Shown here one piece after another: positions 48,755 through 64,000 of a DNA stretch of 64,000 bases. The notes under the pieces were generated by a model. It did not search any database. It was not told where the DNA came from and saw only the letters and a program-made list of their open reading frames with translations. This DNA comes from Lingula anatina (lineage: Eukaryota; Brachiopoda; Lingulata; Lingulida; Lingulidae): assembly GCF_001039355.2 (NCBI RefSeq), contig NW_019775691.1, positions 542,132-606,131 on the forward strand, given 5' to 3'. The stretch's first letter is position 1. Every line of letters starts with the position of its first letter. The translations under genes and the position numbers were made by a program.

Positions 48755-48790
<36 letters not shown>

Positions 48791-48826
48791 CTCTCTTGCT
48801 CTCTCTCTCTCTCTCTCTCTCTCTTA
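48720..48826. repeat. (CT)n blocks separated by TTCCATC
   Basis: Three to four CT runs each preceded by CTTCCATCTCT, i.e. a compound microsatellite with an expanded higher-order unit. Confidence 0.9.
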
Positions 48827-49186
48827 ATTGACCACCAAAACATTTGTAGCTCTCCCTCCGTGAAAAAGGAATGCTAATATCCTCACCTCACGGAGAGTGT
48901 TTGAAAAACTCCGCTGCGAGGGGCAATTGAAAGGATCAGTTAACGTCAGGTTCGTTTGTCTGGACGCCCGTGACATGCGTAACACAGTAGAAAAACTGCA
49001 CACTGGGCACGTTCACATGACACAGATCTGGAACGAGTATAGTTCGATGTAATTTTTGCTGGTATGTTAAAACTTTAAATACGTATTTCATGATATAAAA
49101 CAAGCATGTATAATAATTACTTCAGAATAATGATTAAAACCATCTACCCTGTGTGGTTTTTATCTTGATGCATGATTCTATCTCCT

Positions 49187-49440
49187 GGGCCTAGTTTCAT
49201 CAACACTGGATAGCGCTGTCCCACGGATAACACTATCCATGGGATGGAATTGTTATGCTCTGGACAGTTATCCTGATAATATCAGCCATTTTAACCACTG
49301 GACAGCGGCATATGAAACAAAAAATATTTGTCAAGCATTAAGGAAACATTACTTTAACCACAGGTTAACTGTCCAGTTTATCCAATGGATAGTGTTGCCC
49401 ATGGGATAGCGCTATATCCAGTGTTGATGAAACTGGGCCC
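49187..49440. mobile_element. Foldback MITE, GGGCC(T/C)AGTTTCATCAAC termini
   Basis: GGGCCTAGTTTCATCAACAC...GGATA...GCGCT is inverted at the right end as AGCGCTATATCCAGTGTTGA...AACTGGGCCC. Subterminal TATCCATGGGAT and ATAGTGTTGCCCATGGGATA also pair. No ORF. Confidence 0.85.
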
Positions 49441-49774
49441 AACTGGTTCCTATCTTCTTAGTTTTGTCTCCATACTATTTAAATTAGAATCATTATTCTT
49501 CCCATTTTAAGTCATCTTTAAAAACAGAACAAGTAACGACTCAACTATATATGACTTGAAACTAGGAAAACACCCAGAGACCGCAGAGCTCCGGCAATGT
49601 AAGTCGATTATCATTAATCAATTATCACTTAAATCGTGTATGTCGTTAAGATATGTGTGAGATATGAAGCTGTGAAATAAGTGATTGGATTTATCTGAAC
49701 TGTAATATAAGTCATCTTCTGTAGTTCAACACTATCAAAAATTGAGCAATGTTTAAACCCTCTTTCTGATTAAA

Positions 49775-49778
<4 letters not shown>

Positions 49779-49829
<51 letters not shown>
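49779..49829. repeat. (AAT)n microsatellite
   Basis: About 17 uninterrupted trinucleotide units. Confidence 0.9.
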
Positions 49830-50358
49830 TCACTGTCACCAGAGCGATATATAACAGAGCAAGAGGGCAGTGCGTTATTTGACATGCATGTACATAACGA
49901 GAAAAGCACTAGCACAAAAAACACAACTAAAAACGAATAAAGCACATATAGCCAAAATTGACGCCGGCTGCATTGTTGATTGTGATAGTTGTCCTACTTG
50001 CTGTGGCACTAAGAAATCTATCTTGATAACATGGGATGTATCTTCATAATATGGGATGCTTTATACTATAATATATGTTATATGTTGTATACTACATGTT
50101 ATAATTGAGTTATGGCTCATGTGCTGTTATATACGATTTGTTATGTGTTAGACTATATGTCATATGATACACCTGTTGTGGACATCATTTTCTTTTCAGC
50201 TTTAATTTCACTCTCGCTAAATGTGGGCGCCAATAGCCATATGAATAGGCCTAAATTTGATGGGTATTTTTATTATCGCAGTACCCCCCCCCCCAAAAAA
50301 AAAAAAAAAAAAATCTGTTGCTTTAAAGCCTTACTAGTCGTCCCGTAGAAATAAAATT

Positions 50359-50612
50359 ACCTCCGCCAAGGAGGTTATGTTTTTACCCCTGTTTGTTTGT
50401 CTGTTTTTTTGTTTGTCTGTTATCAACATAACTCAAAAAGTTATGGACCGATTTTGATAAAATTTTCAGGAACTGTCAGAAGTGGGCCAAGGAACAGATG
50501 ATTAGTTTTTGGTGGTGATCCGGATCAATAATCAATAATAAAAAATATCGAAAATTTAGGGGTGAAACGGCATTGGATGGAGACTTTGCTGGCTTGGCGG
50601 AGATCTGCTCTC
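50359..50612. mobile_element. Short element with CTCCGCCAAGG ends
   Basis: Starts ACCTCCGCCAAGGAGGTTAT and ends GGCTTGGCGGAGATCTGC, giving inverted CTCCGCCAAG termini. Inside are GTTTGTTTGTCTGTT and TTATGGACCGATTTTGAT. From memory very similar short repeats are common in marine invertebrate genomes. Only the right half (from GGTGATCCGG) is present again, at 55005 directly after the n. Confidence 0.6.
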
Positions 50613-51089
50613 TCTGAGTTTGATTTTATTTTGCTTTGACCAAAGGCGGGGCATAACTTCCTTGTAGGCATTAACGTTTACTTCGCTCTCATTGTGCGTT
50701 GTACATTTGTTTTATCATTCATGCAATATAATGTTAAGTTAATGCAAGCAGTAAACCGATGAATCTTAAGTATGGGACACTAATATACATACACTGGACA
50801 ATAGATGTGTCACCCCCTGAATCAGAGTAATCAAAGTTATAATGCCTGGTCTACTTATAATGTGACTAATGAGTATAGTGGATTTGTATTGTTGGTCTTT
50901 TTGTGAAATTTGATGTTAATGAAATGATACCAGGAGCATATCATTCGACAGTTATTTATCTCCCCCATAGTATTGCTTTAATAGGGGTGACACTTCTATT
51001 GTCCAGTGTGTGTAGTATCAGTTAATAGTTGTAGCTTTCGTGGAAGTACAAGTAAGGAGGCAATGACATTTGACCAGCAAAGGTCATTT

Positions 51090-51095
51090 TTTATT
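51090..51095 (-). terminator. Candidate poly(A) signal of the EGF gene
   Basis: TTTATT on plus, AATAAA on the gene strand, 249 bases past the stop codon at 51344. The same hexamer is kept in copy B near 55580. Confidence 0.4.
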
Positions 51096-51343
51096 TCTTC
51101 AGGATTTACAATAACTGAATAGTTCTTGAAAATAAAAATTAAAGTCACCTTTGGTCTCAAAGTATAATATCCAGAATGACATTACTACGCATAACCGATT
51201 TCTCGATTTCGACGTCACAATACTACCAAAACAAAATTAACATTATGTCACAAGCTTTAAAAATAATACCAAGTATTTAATTTCTGACCGATCACAATCT
51301 AATTGTTGATCTGATTTAAACAAGCAGTTGCACGTGGCGTCAT

Positions 51344-54456
<3,113 letters not shown>

Positions 54457-54711
54457 CTGTTTAAAACATGTCAACGGAAATAATTAATTAAATGAAAACA
54501 ATGGAACAATAACATGAGTATACCTTGATAATTCGACATAGTTGCTACAAAAAACTAATACCGGTACTTATACATGCTGTAAGAAATGTTGTAAGAATGA
54601 TAAAAACTGTGGAAAACATTGTGTAAAAAAACATAGCGCAGCACATTCCTATTATTGACAAGCACTGTAAGCGAAAATAACATGGACATTCAGAAAATGT
54701 GATAAGCAATA

Positions 54712-54970
54712 TTTCACATATTGGAATTTTCAAGGTGTGACTTTTAAAGAGCTTAGATGAAATGTAGACCTGTAGTAGATGTTTCTTTAATCTTTTGAAA
54801 ACCCTTTGTCCTCAAATTTTTACACTGACCTTTATGATTTGTGCTGTGCCGTATCCCAAATTAAATGTAATATGATCATGATCATGGAAGATTAAAGAAA
54901 CATCTACTACAGGTCTACATTTCATCTAAGCTCTTTAAAGTCACACCTTGAAAATGCCAATATGTGAAAA
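54712..54970. repeat. Near-perfect foldback beside the assembly gap
   Basis: Arms of about 82 bases (54712-54793 and 54888-54970) differ by one substitution and one indel. Each holds GATGAAATGTAGACCTGTAG or its complement. The spacer is about 94 bases. It lies in sequence present in copy A only. Confidence 0.85.
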
Positions 54971-55003
54971 ATTAAATTTTCACAAAAAACTGTTTAACTG
55001 CCA

Positions 55004-55004
55004 N
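55004..55004. other. Single ambiguous base (n), probable contig join
   Basis: The only n in the window. It falls exactly between the unique end of copy A and the first base of copy B, inside what is a continuous repeat in copy A (50514). Confidence 0.9.
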
Positions 55005-58000
55005 GGTGATCCGGATCAATAATCAATAATCAAAAATATCGAAAATTCAGGGGTGAAACGGCATTGGATGGAGACTTTGCTGCCTTGGCGGAGATCTGCT
55101 CTCTCTGAGTTTGATTTTATTTTGCTTTGACCAAAGGCGGGGCATAACTTCCTTGTAGGCATTAACGTTTACTTCGCTCTCATTTTGCGTTGTACATTTG
55201 TTTTATCATTCATGCAATATAATGTTAAGTTAATGCAAACAGTAAACCGATGAATCTTAAGTATGGGACACTAATATACACACACTGGACAATAGATGTG
55301 TCACCCCTGAATCAGAGTAATCAAAGTTATAATGCCTGGTCTACTTATAATGTGACTAATGAGTATAGTGGATTTGTATTGTTGGTCTTTTTGTGAAATT
55401 TGATGTTAATGAAATGATACCAGGAGCATATCATTCGACAGTTATTTATCTCCCCCATAGTATTGCTTTAATAGGGGTGACACTTCTATTGTCCAGTGTG
55501 TGTAGTATCAGTTAATAGTTGTAGCTTTCGTGGAAGTACACGTAAGGAGGCAATGACATTTGACCAGCAAAGGTCATTTTTTATTTCTTCAGGATTTACA
55601 ATAACTGAATAGTTCTTGAAAATAAAAATTAAAGTCACCTTTGGTCTCAAAGTATAATATCCAGAATGACATTACTACGCATAACCGATTTCTCGATTTC
55701 GACGTCACAATACTACAAAAAACAAATTAACATTATGTCACAAGCTTTAAAAATAATACCAAGTATTTAATTTCTGACCGATCACAATCTAATTGTTGAT
55801 CTGATTTAAACAAGCAGTTGCACGTGGCGTCATTTAATCCCGCCCTCTACCAGGCCCTCTACCAGGCCGTCCGCCAGGCCGTCCGCCAAGGCCTCTTCTC
55901 GGGACACAAAAGCGGCGTCGCCTGAGTCGGTAGCCGTCTGGACAGCCGCAAGTGTACCCTCCCTCTGTATTAGTACACGTGCTGACGTTACGGGGGCGGC
56001 ACACGTCCAGGGCACACTCGTCGATATCTGTAATCAACAACGGTAAGAAATTAAATGTCACTTACGTCACTGATAGTACAATTATAGTCTCACCCGCTGT
56101 ATAACAGACATTAGCTCAAAATTTATTAATCCTATGAGCACATAAAAAAACTCTCTCTATGGTAACGTTACTGAAATCCCCTGGCAACCAAACATTGGGA
56201 TAAAATAATCCAATCCAACAGTTAGAGAATTGCGAGAACTATAGGCCTAGAGAAGGTCAGACCTTCGCCATTGTCATATGCCATGAAAGTTTTTTCTTTA
56301 ATTTCAAACCACGGATTCAACTGAATGTGCATAGAATGAATTATTCTGCACTCAACTGATTTGTAATCTCATCTCCGCCCCCCCCCCCCCCCGCCCCACA
56401 AATAGCTGCAATCTGGAATATTTCGTCAAAATCTTCGACCAATTTATCGACGTATCTTGCCCTCTAACAAACAGACAGGCAATCTCACACGCATGATGAC
56501 TTATCCCCTTTCTTTGGTAGATGTACGATGGCAGGATATATACAGTTACAATGAAAATCAACCTTTGTACCACAATTAGCGTTAAATATATAAAAACAAG
56601 TCATATTTTGCTGGATTTGAAGGGGAGTTGGATCAGAAACATTGGCAGAGAAGTAGGTGAGTGTCGGGATCGACTAAGTTCATATGTAATATGTAAATAC
56701 TCTGTATACATGTATTAGTACATATACTGCACCGCCTTGGTACAGAACCCTATTACAGGTAAAGGATTAGTATATAAAGCGTTGGCAAAGTGGAGATCAG
56801 GGAGATCAGGGAATAAATCACTCACAGGATCAGGCGCACAAGGTTTCAGCCTTATTACTAAAGCTTTGACCCTATCTTACGTAGATTCTTGCAGGGTTTC
56901 TAGTTTCGTCTTACGCCACGCAGTGTCGCCAGCCTCGTTTTAGCCTTAATGGCACAATCACACAACACTCACCTTCACAGGTGCCATTGGTGAACCGATA
57001 TCCTCTGCGACAGCGACAAGTGTACCTTCCGCGTCGGATCCTGCATGCACCGTTTGGACCACAAATATCGGGGGTGGCTTCGCACACGTTGATTGCTGGA
57101 AAATCATAGATCATGTTGCACTAATTATAATCAAGGCATAGTACTCCAGAAATTTCTACAAAAAAATTGAAGACTAGAATGATAATGAGGTACTGGATTT
57201 GGAATTTCTCCAAACCCATTGCGTTGGTTTACCGTTAGTGACACGCCTGGGCAGAGCATCAGATGTAGCAAATAAACATAGTACTAAACTAGTACTAAAC
57301 TAGTACTAAAGAAATAAAAATTAAGAAATAAGTCCTTCTAGAAATAAGGCATACGATTTAACTTCAAACATCGGTCCCTTTAAAATTTTTAAATAAAAAT
57401 AAACAACTTAGCGTGACCATTTTAACAACACACAGTTCCCTACAATACAATATGCCACTGTTTTCTCATTTCAAATATTTATTACCTGTGCACGTGACCC
57501 CGTCTCCCGAATACCCGGATATACATGCGCATGAAAACCCGCCGTCGGTGTTCGTACAGGTGGCTCTCTCGTCATGGCAGTTGTCGGTGTTGGTTGCGCA
57601 TTCATCTATATCTGTGACATAAAAGTAAATACATTAAGATAACACAGGTCTGTGGCAGCGAGATGTGATGAATGCACACAAAATACTGCAAAGATACTGA
57701 AAAACTAGACAGCAAAGCTGACAAATATACAGACACCATACAAGAAACAAGGCAGCAAAGCTGACAAATGTTCAGACATTCAGACCCAGAAAAGAGCAGT
57801 TATGGGACAAACGTCATGTGTCGACAGCAACGGCGAAGGCACCGACATATAGACCAATCAATATATCCAGACAGTGTCTGTATATAAAAAACGAAATAAA
57901 AACGTAAATCGTTAAGCACAAAAAGCAGGAATTGTTTACGTTAAGCGCGATGAACATTTTCTGATTTTCATTAACTCCTTTCAAAAGAAACCTCAACATG

Positions 58001-59215
58001 ACGCTATTTTGAAATTCTCACATTTCTTCTAGTACTTTTGGGAATCGGGTCCCAAGATAAGAAACTCACCTGTGCACGAGGTATAGCCATCCCCAGTATA
58101 GCCAGTGCTGCAGGCACAGGTAAAGCTTCCCACAGTGTTAGTGCAGTCAGCGTTGGCGGCACAGGTGTGATTACCATCGGCACATTCGTCCACGTCAGCT
58201 GAAGTTATGATAGAATATGTTGTACGTGCAAGAGAATGTACGCAAGTAAAAATATACTCCACTAATATGCCATTTTACATTGTGTTTCAGCAAAATAATA
58301 ATAATAACAATAATAAATAAATAAACAAATTATGTCTAATAAAAACAATGATGCTCGTTTATGTTTATTTAGCGCACTGTAAATAACCATCTGGTATTAC
58401 GTTATACGTTGATGGTTTAGAGTTTGGAGGATTAGATGAATGCATTTGGCTCATAATGGAATCTGACCGATAAAACAATGTAAAAAAATCTATCTATCTA
58501 TCTGTATATCTATATTGTTCCTACCTGTACACGTGACCCCGTCCCCAATAAAACCAGGTCTGCAGGTGCACGTGAAGCTGCCAGCAGTGTTGGTGCAGTC
58601 AGCGTCGTCATGGCAATTATCTGTCCCCGCTGAGCACTCGTCTATATCTGGAGATGCGAACGTAGAATGCTAAGTCAGTACAAATATCAGATTACAGAAG
58701 TACCCCTAAACACATCCTATTGTTATTTTTGTTAAACGGAACCTGGATAAAGATCGTGCCTTTGAGAAAACCTGGCAAGTTTTGTGGCAATGTTTTTGTT
58801 TGTTTGTTTGTCTGTTTGTTTAACAAATGTAGCCTTTGTGAATAATCATTCCCTAAATATATTAATTCACTCACCTGTACAAGATGTTCCGTCTCCGGAA
58901 AACCCTGCATTGCAGGCACAAGTGAAACCTCCTACTGTGTTAGTGCAGGTAGCGTCGTCAGCACAGTTGTCAGAGTTTTCAGTACATTCATCGATATCTG
59001 TTTAAAACATGTCAACGGAAATAATTAATTAAATGAAAACAATGGAACAATAACATGAGTATACCTGGAGAATTCGACATAGTTGCTACAAAAAACTAAT
59101 ACCGGTACTTATACATGCTGTAAGAAATGTTGTAAGAATGATAAAAACTGTGGAAAACATTGTGTAAAAAACATAACAGCACATTTCTATTATTGACAAG
59201 CACTGTAAACGAAAA
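55005..59215. repeat. Segmental duplication, copy B
   Basis: Partner of 50514-54676. The right end continues without a break into further EGF exons (59301 onward), while copy A ends in a foldback, so copy B is the one joined to the body of the gene. Confidence 0.95.
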
Positions 59216-62200
59216 AAAAAAAAAAACGAAATGAAGATAATCCAGCAAGATATAATATTTTGTTTTGCACTAACACAAGAAAAAAAAGATTAACCATTAC
59301 CTGTGCATGTGACCCCGTCCCCAGAATACCCGGATGCACACGTGCAAGAAAAGCCGCCGTCAGTGTTTGTACATTGAGCATTTGCATGACAGTTGTCGGT
59401 ATTATCAGTGCATTCATTGATATCTGTAAAAATACAGATAGTTTGGAGATAAATTATGCATTGCCCAAGGCAAAGCTGGAAAGCTGGCATCACAAATTTA
59501 TAACTGGAACATTTTGTATGTTTTGGATGGCTACATGTAGGTCAGAGTACTGTACATGTTGGTATTTAGTTTTGGTTTAAAACACTTCAATATTTGTGAA
59601 AAATTATTAGACAATCGCATCAACAAATGCAGCTAGTGTATATCTATGCTGCATTTCTTTCCGTGTTAAATTTTACCTGTGCACGTGACCCCGTCACCAG
59701 AATACCCGGATGAGCATGCGCAAGAAAAGCCGCCGTCAGTGTTTGTACACTGAGCATTTGCATGGCAGTTGTCGGTATTTTCAGTGCATTCATTGACATC
59801 TGAAAGTATGCAGAATAACTGGACTGTTTTTGCATTATGTCCATTTAGAAAAAATAATATTAATTTTACATCGAAATAAGAGAGGCGTTATTATAAAAAT
59901 GGAACATTTCTGTGCAAGCTTGTCTTATGATCGAACTAAAAAAGTAAATAAAAACATTGAAAAATGTAAATATTTGTGCCTTGTGAAAGTCTTTTAAATA
60001 ATCTATCCATTTTGATATTTACCTGTACACGTGACTCCATCCCCAGTATACCCGGATGTACAAGCGCACGTAAAGCTACCAACAGTGTTTGTACACTGGG
60101 CGTTATCGTCACAGTTATCGGTGTTTGCTGCGCATTCATCGATGTCTGAAAAAAGGTGTCATAAATGTATCAACGTCATGGTGGCGGTTTGCATTCAAAG
60201 GGGGATATACGTGTATGAAATGAATAATTGCCAAGGATGTTTGTCAATTATTCAAAATGGTGGTCCAGAGAAAAGGATACACCAGTATCCTAAATCGTCA
60301 TATATGGATAAATTTTATTTTTTAAACTTTTGCTCTTTTGTTATAGCCTTCAATAATGTCACTAACAATAATCAACAGTTGCTCAGAACTAATCTAAGCC
60401 TGCTGCTCTGCTCGTTGAGATATCACGTTAAAAGTAACCATCCTCGGGACTATAAACTCACCAGTACATGAGCTAGAGCCATCCCCAGTATAGCCAGCGC
60501 TGCAGGAACAGGTAAAGCTTCCCACAGTGTTAGCGCAGTCAGCGTTGGCGGCACAGGGGCTGGGTCCACTTCCAGCGCATTCATCGATGTCTGAAAATAA
60601 TACAGAATGGTTGGACGCTTGTGGCACTGGTATGTTCTCAAGTCAGAAAATTGAAACATTTAAATTTTAATTTTAAAACAGACATAGGTTGTACTGTACA
60701 CATGTAAGGCGTTGACATAATAAATTTGTCACACTTGAATGTTTTTTTATACTAGCGAGCGGCCATGTAATAAAACATCTGGCCTACATGTATTTTCAAT
60801 TTTCATCGTGTTAAAATTTACCTGTGCACGTGACCCCATCTCCAGAATACCCGGATGTGCAGGCGCAAGAAAAGCCGCCGTCAGTGTTTGTACATTGAGC
60901 ATTTGTATGGCAGTTGTCGGTATTTTCTGTGCATTCATCGATGTCTGAAAGTATACAGAATGTGTGGTGAAACGTTTAGCACTGTCCATTACATAAGGAT
61001 CATTGAACTTTGCCAAGGTACATGAACCAGTAAAGTAGTACAGAAACATGATTGTATCTATATACTTTTGTGGTTTTTGAAATAACAAATATTTGTAAAG
61101 TAAATTTATAGCCAGATTTAATGGAAGGATTTTCTTAACCAAATCATTTAAAGTATTTGATATCTTCAATATAATTTTCTCTATAATGACACTTACCTGT
61201 GCACGTGACCCCATCCCCAGAATACCCGGATGAGCATGCGCAAGTAAAGCCACCGACAGTGTTTGTACATTGAGCATTTGCATGGCAGTTGTCGGTATTT
61301 TCAGTGCATTCATTGACATCTGAAACAATGAAAATGTTAATTCACACTCAAAATAAGAGATACAATCGTATCATTTTCGTCCTTTCTGTAATGATTCCTA
61401 AAAAAGTAAATAATAGCATTGGTAAATTGTAAACTATGTACAGTGAACAAAAAACCTTTTTACTAAAAGTGCATCCGTGTTGATACATGTACATATAATT
61501 ACCTGTGCATGTGACCCCATCTCCCGTATACCCGGATGTACAAGCGCATGTAAAACTCCCGACAGTGTTTGTACACTGGGCGTTTGCATTGCAGTTATCG
61601 GTGTTTGCGGCGCATTCATCGATGTCTGAAATAAAAGTGTCATTTCAACGTCACAACTGAAGTTTGTATCCAACGTAACCTAAAAATCAGTAATTTTGTG
61701 CAATAGATAAAAATGAATGTCTAGACATATATATAAATAAAATATATACATAAAATGTCAATTTTAATTAATTATTCATTCGCTTTTGCTCCTTTGTAAC
61801 AGCAGCCAATAATGAAAAGGTGCATTACTCAAAATGTTTTTGGCCCGCTACTCGGGACACCAAGGCGCAAGAATGCGTTCACATTGAAGCTTTTGTTCCT
61901 CATTGTGCACTCTTGTGACCAGTTAAACAAATAAGCACACCTCTTGTTTCCAACACAATCGTAAAATCACCAGCTTTTTTGTATTCTACTTAACACCAGG
62001 AGGAGACGTTTTAATCGTTTTATCTGATTGCATTCAGCATTCAGCAAGAGTTCTCAAGGAGTAAGTGCGCACTATAGCTAACATGGTACCGGTACAATGG
62101 AGATTCATTGCAAATGCTCCCTGAGAAACCATCCCTGGACTACTGTTAGAAAACACACCTGTGCACGACGTATAGCCATCCCCAGTAAAGCCAGCACTGC

Positions 62201-64000
62201 AGGCACAGGTAAAGCTTCCCAGGGTATTTGTGCAGTCAGCGTTGGTAACGCAGGTGTGGGTACCAGCGGCACATTCATCCACATCGGCTGAAATTACGAT
62301 AAAGATGCCTCGTAGATGTTTAAATATTTTATATTTTATGTGATAATGACACCTGAAAAGCTAAGGTGTTGTACATGAAGATTACAGAGTCACCTAATAT
62401 ATCTGTTCCGGTAGTTTTAAAGTGCACAACAATTTTTTATGACCTGGAAGCCACTAATGTTGTACAGTTTCATTAGTCATATATTTGAAATGACCAATAA
62501 AGTTTCTTTTGTCAATAACTGTGGAATGTTCACTGATTTTACCAGCCAATATTTCGTCTGCTGAAAGTCAAACTTCATTAAGAAAATGAGGGCTACGATA
62601 GATATTATACAGTAAAACCTATATAATCATATACCTGTACACGTGACCCCGTCCCCAATAAAACCAGGTCTGCAGGTGCACGTGAAGCTGCCAGCAGTGT
62701 TGGTGCAGTCAGCGTCGTCATGGCAATTATCTGTCCCCGCTGAGCACTCGTCTATATCTGGAGACCCAAAGGAACAGGGTAAAAAGGAACAGGGTAAAAC
62801 CAGTAAAATACCTGTACGAATTTGATATTTATCGACCAAAAGATGAAATGCTACAGTGAATTCAGCTAAGTTAAACGGAAATTTGATGTTTGTATCATAC
62901 AAAAAAACCTGTCACATTTAATGTTTTTTTAACAAAAAAGGCCATTCAACTTAATAGTTCCAAAATACATGTATATTAATTCACTCACCTGTACAAGATG
63001 TCCCGTCTCCGGAAAACCCTGCATTGCAGGCACAAGTGAAACCTCCTACTGTGTTAGTGCAGGTAGCGTCGTCAGCACAGTTGTTAGAGTTTTCAGTACA
63101 TTCATCGATATCTGTTTAAAACATACCAACGGAAATAATTAAGTACATGAAAAACAATAAAAAAATAAGTAATACCTTCATAATTCTACAGTTACAAAAT
63201 TTAATATATATACAAGCTGAAAAAATGTAGTGAGAGCGAGAAAAAACATAGTGCTGTTTTCAGAACATGTAGATCCATGATTGTAAAATAAAATTACAGC
63301 ATGCTTTTATTATTGACACATTAAGTCAAGAGAAACAAGAGGAAGATGACCCAGCAGAAATAATATTTTATCATTATGCACTCACTGAAGAAAGACAAAA
63401 TATACCATTACCTGTGCACGTGACCCCATCTCCTGAATACCCGGATGTACACGCACAAGTAAAGCTGCCGACAGTGTTTGTACACTGGGCGTTTGCATTG
63501 CAGTTATCGGTGTTTGCAGCGCATTCATCAATGTCTGAAAAAAGGTGTCATACATGTATCAACCTCACAGCTGAGGTTGGCATTCCGACGTGACCGTATA
63601 TCAGTAACTTGGTGCAACATAATAAAGGACCTTGTTAGTGTATTCTAAGATCTAATAAACGGATCTTAGGTGTATTACATGGATAATAAACAGAAACACA
63701 TGTTAATTATTCAAAATGGAAGTCCAGACACATGGATGTATCGGAACTTGTTAAATATAGTTAATTTTTAATTATTTCAAAAACCTTTTTCTCTTTTGCA
63801 ACAGCTGCCAATACGGTTACCGACAGTCACCAACAGTTAATCAGAACTCACTGAGCCACGCGGGCTTAAGGAACCATCACCTGACCTACAAACTCACCTG
63901 TGCACGGGTTAGAGCCATCTCCAGTATAGCCAGCGCTGCAAGAACAGGTATAGCTTCCCACAGTATTAGTGCAGTCAGCGTTGGCGGCACAGGGGCTGGG
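55834..64000 (-). CDS. Tandem calcium-binding EGF-repeat protein, 3' part (continues beyond window)
   Basis: Probably a secreted or matrix protein; the N-terminus is outside the window. Eighteen EGF exons, each phase 1-1: 63898-64000 (partial), 63412-63534, 62989-63111, 62635-62757, 62159-62287, 61503-61625, 61197-61319, 60822-60944, 60462-60590, 60023-60145, 59677-59799, 59301-59423, 58875-58997, 58525-58647, 58070-58198, 57486-57611, 56973-57095, 55834-56027. Modules begin D(I/V)(D/N)EC and carry C-x-(D/N)-x4-(F/Y)-x-C, the Ca2+-binding and Asp/Asn-hydroxylation pattern, except the penultimate [11 protein letters not shown] module. The last exon ends [10 protein letters not shown] plus a Gly/Arg/Pro tail and TAA. 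Fibrillin-, fibulin- or uromodulin-like labels are possible, but no TB, FC or ZP domain is visible, so I give no name. Confidence 0.88.
61980..62075. repeat. Half copy of the GAATGCAATCAGAT MITE
   Basis: ATCTGATTGCATTCAGCATT...CAGCAAGAGTTCTCAAGGAG matches one terminus of the elements at 29826 and 35803. No inverted partner is evident nearby. Confidence 0.5.
62460..62602 (+). repeat. Dispersed repeat, copy 2
   Basis: Matches 39765-39905 in order and orientation (GAAATGACCAATAAAGTTTC, TTTACCAGCCAATATTTCGT, AAAATGAGGGCT). Lies in an EGF-gene intron, antisense to the gene. Confidence 0.7.

Larger units (their letters stand above)
46745..51343. other. Intergenic between the CHT-like gene and the EGF-repeat gene
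   Basis: Contains the CHT-like 5' flank, an orphan exon-like ORF (47455-47798), CT-rich microsatellite blocks (48720-48826), a foldback MITE (49187-49440), an AAT run (about 49779-49829) and a CCTCCGCCAAGG element (50359-50612). No other exon recognised. Confidence 0.6.

Noticed and set aside
60747-61328. Minus ORF of 193 codons across two EGF exons
   Set aside because: It runs in the wrong frame through both exons and the intron; EGF cysteines appear only in the spliced frame.

Overview
This is eukaryotic, animal genomic DNA. It is AT-rich and intron-rich, with many microsatellites and short inverted-repeat transposons. All recognisable genes are on the minus strand. The families present are an OATP organic-anion transporter, two DEG/ENaC channels, an SLC5A7-like transporter and a giant tandem calcium-binding-EGF protein. 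Together with dense MITEs and apparent high heterozygosity they suggest a marine invertebrate. A lophotrochozoan (brachiopod, mollusc, annelid type) is my best guess, but the sequence alone does not settle the phylum.

Layout from left to right. 1-7759: AT-rich 3' flank without a credible gene, holding a TTAA-flanked MITE. 7760-15325: complete SLCO4A1-like gene, 11 coding exons that join in frame to 750 aa, with probable 5'UTR exons reaching about 16490. 18836-23134 and 26550-29679: two tandem DEG/ENaC channel genes with identical exon phases and near-identical exon sizes (475 and 480 aa). Both have non-canonical gating (HG) and selectivity (GxS) motifs. 32912-46744: complete SLC5A7/CHT1-like gene, 9 coding exons, 572 aa, in which one of the five aromatic choline-cage positions is Thr. 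46745-51343: intergenic repeats plus one orphan exon-like ORF. 51344-64000: cbEGF-repeat gene running off the right edge.

The last six EGF exons with their introns occur twice (50514-54676 and 55005-59215), and an assembly 'n' at 55004 sits exactly at the start of the second copy. I read this as an uncollapsed haplotype joined in tandem rather than two genes. A near-perfect foldback lies next to the join.

The genes are unrelated in pathway. Three are membrane transporters or channels (organic anions, cations, choline-like substrate) and one is probably extracellular matrix or cell surface. The strongest biological leads are the paired DEG/ENaC motif changes and the altered CHT substrate site. 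The strongest technical lead is the false duplication. Exon boundaries were read by eye from GT/AG sites, phase continuity and family similarity. Nothing was checked by search or transcript data.
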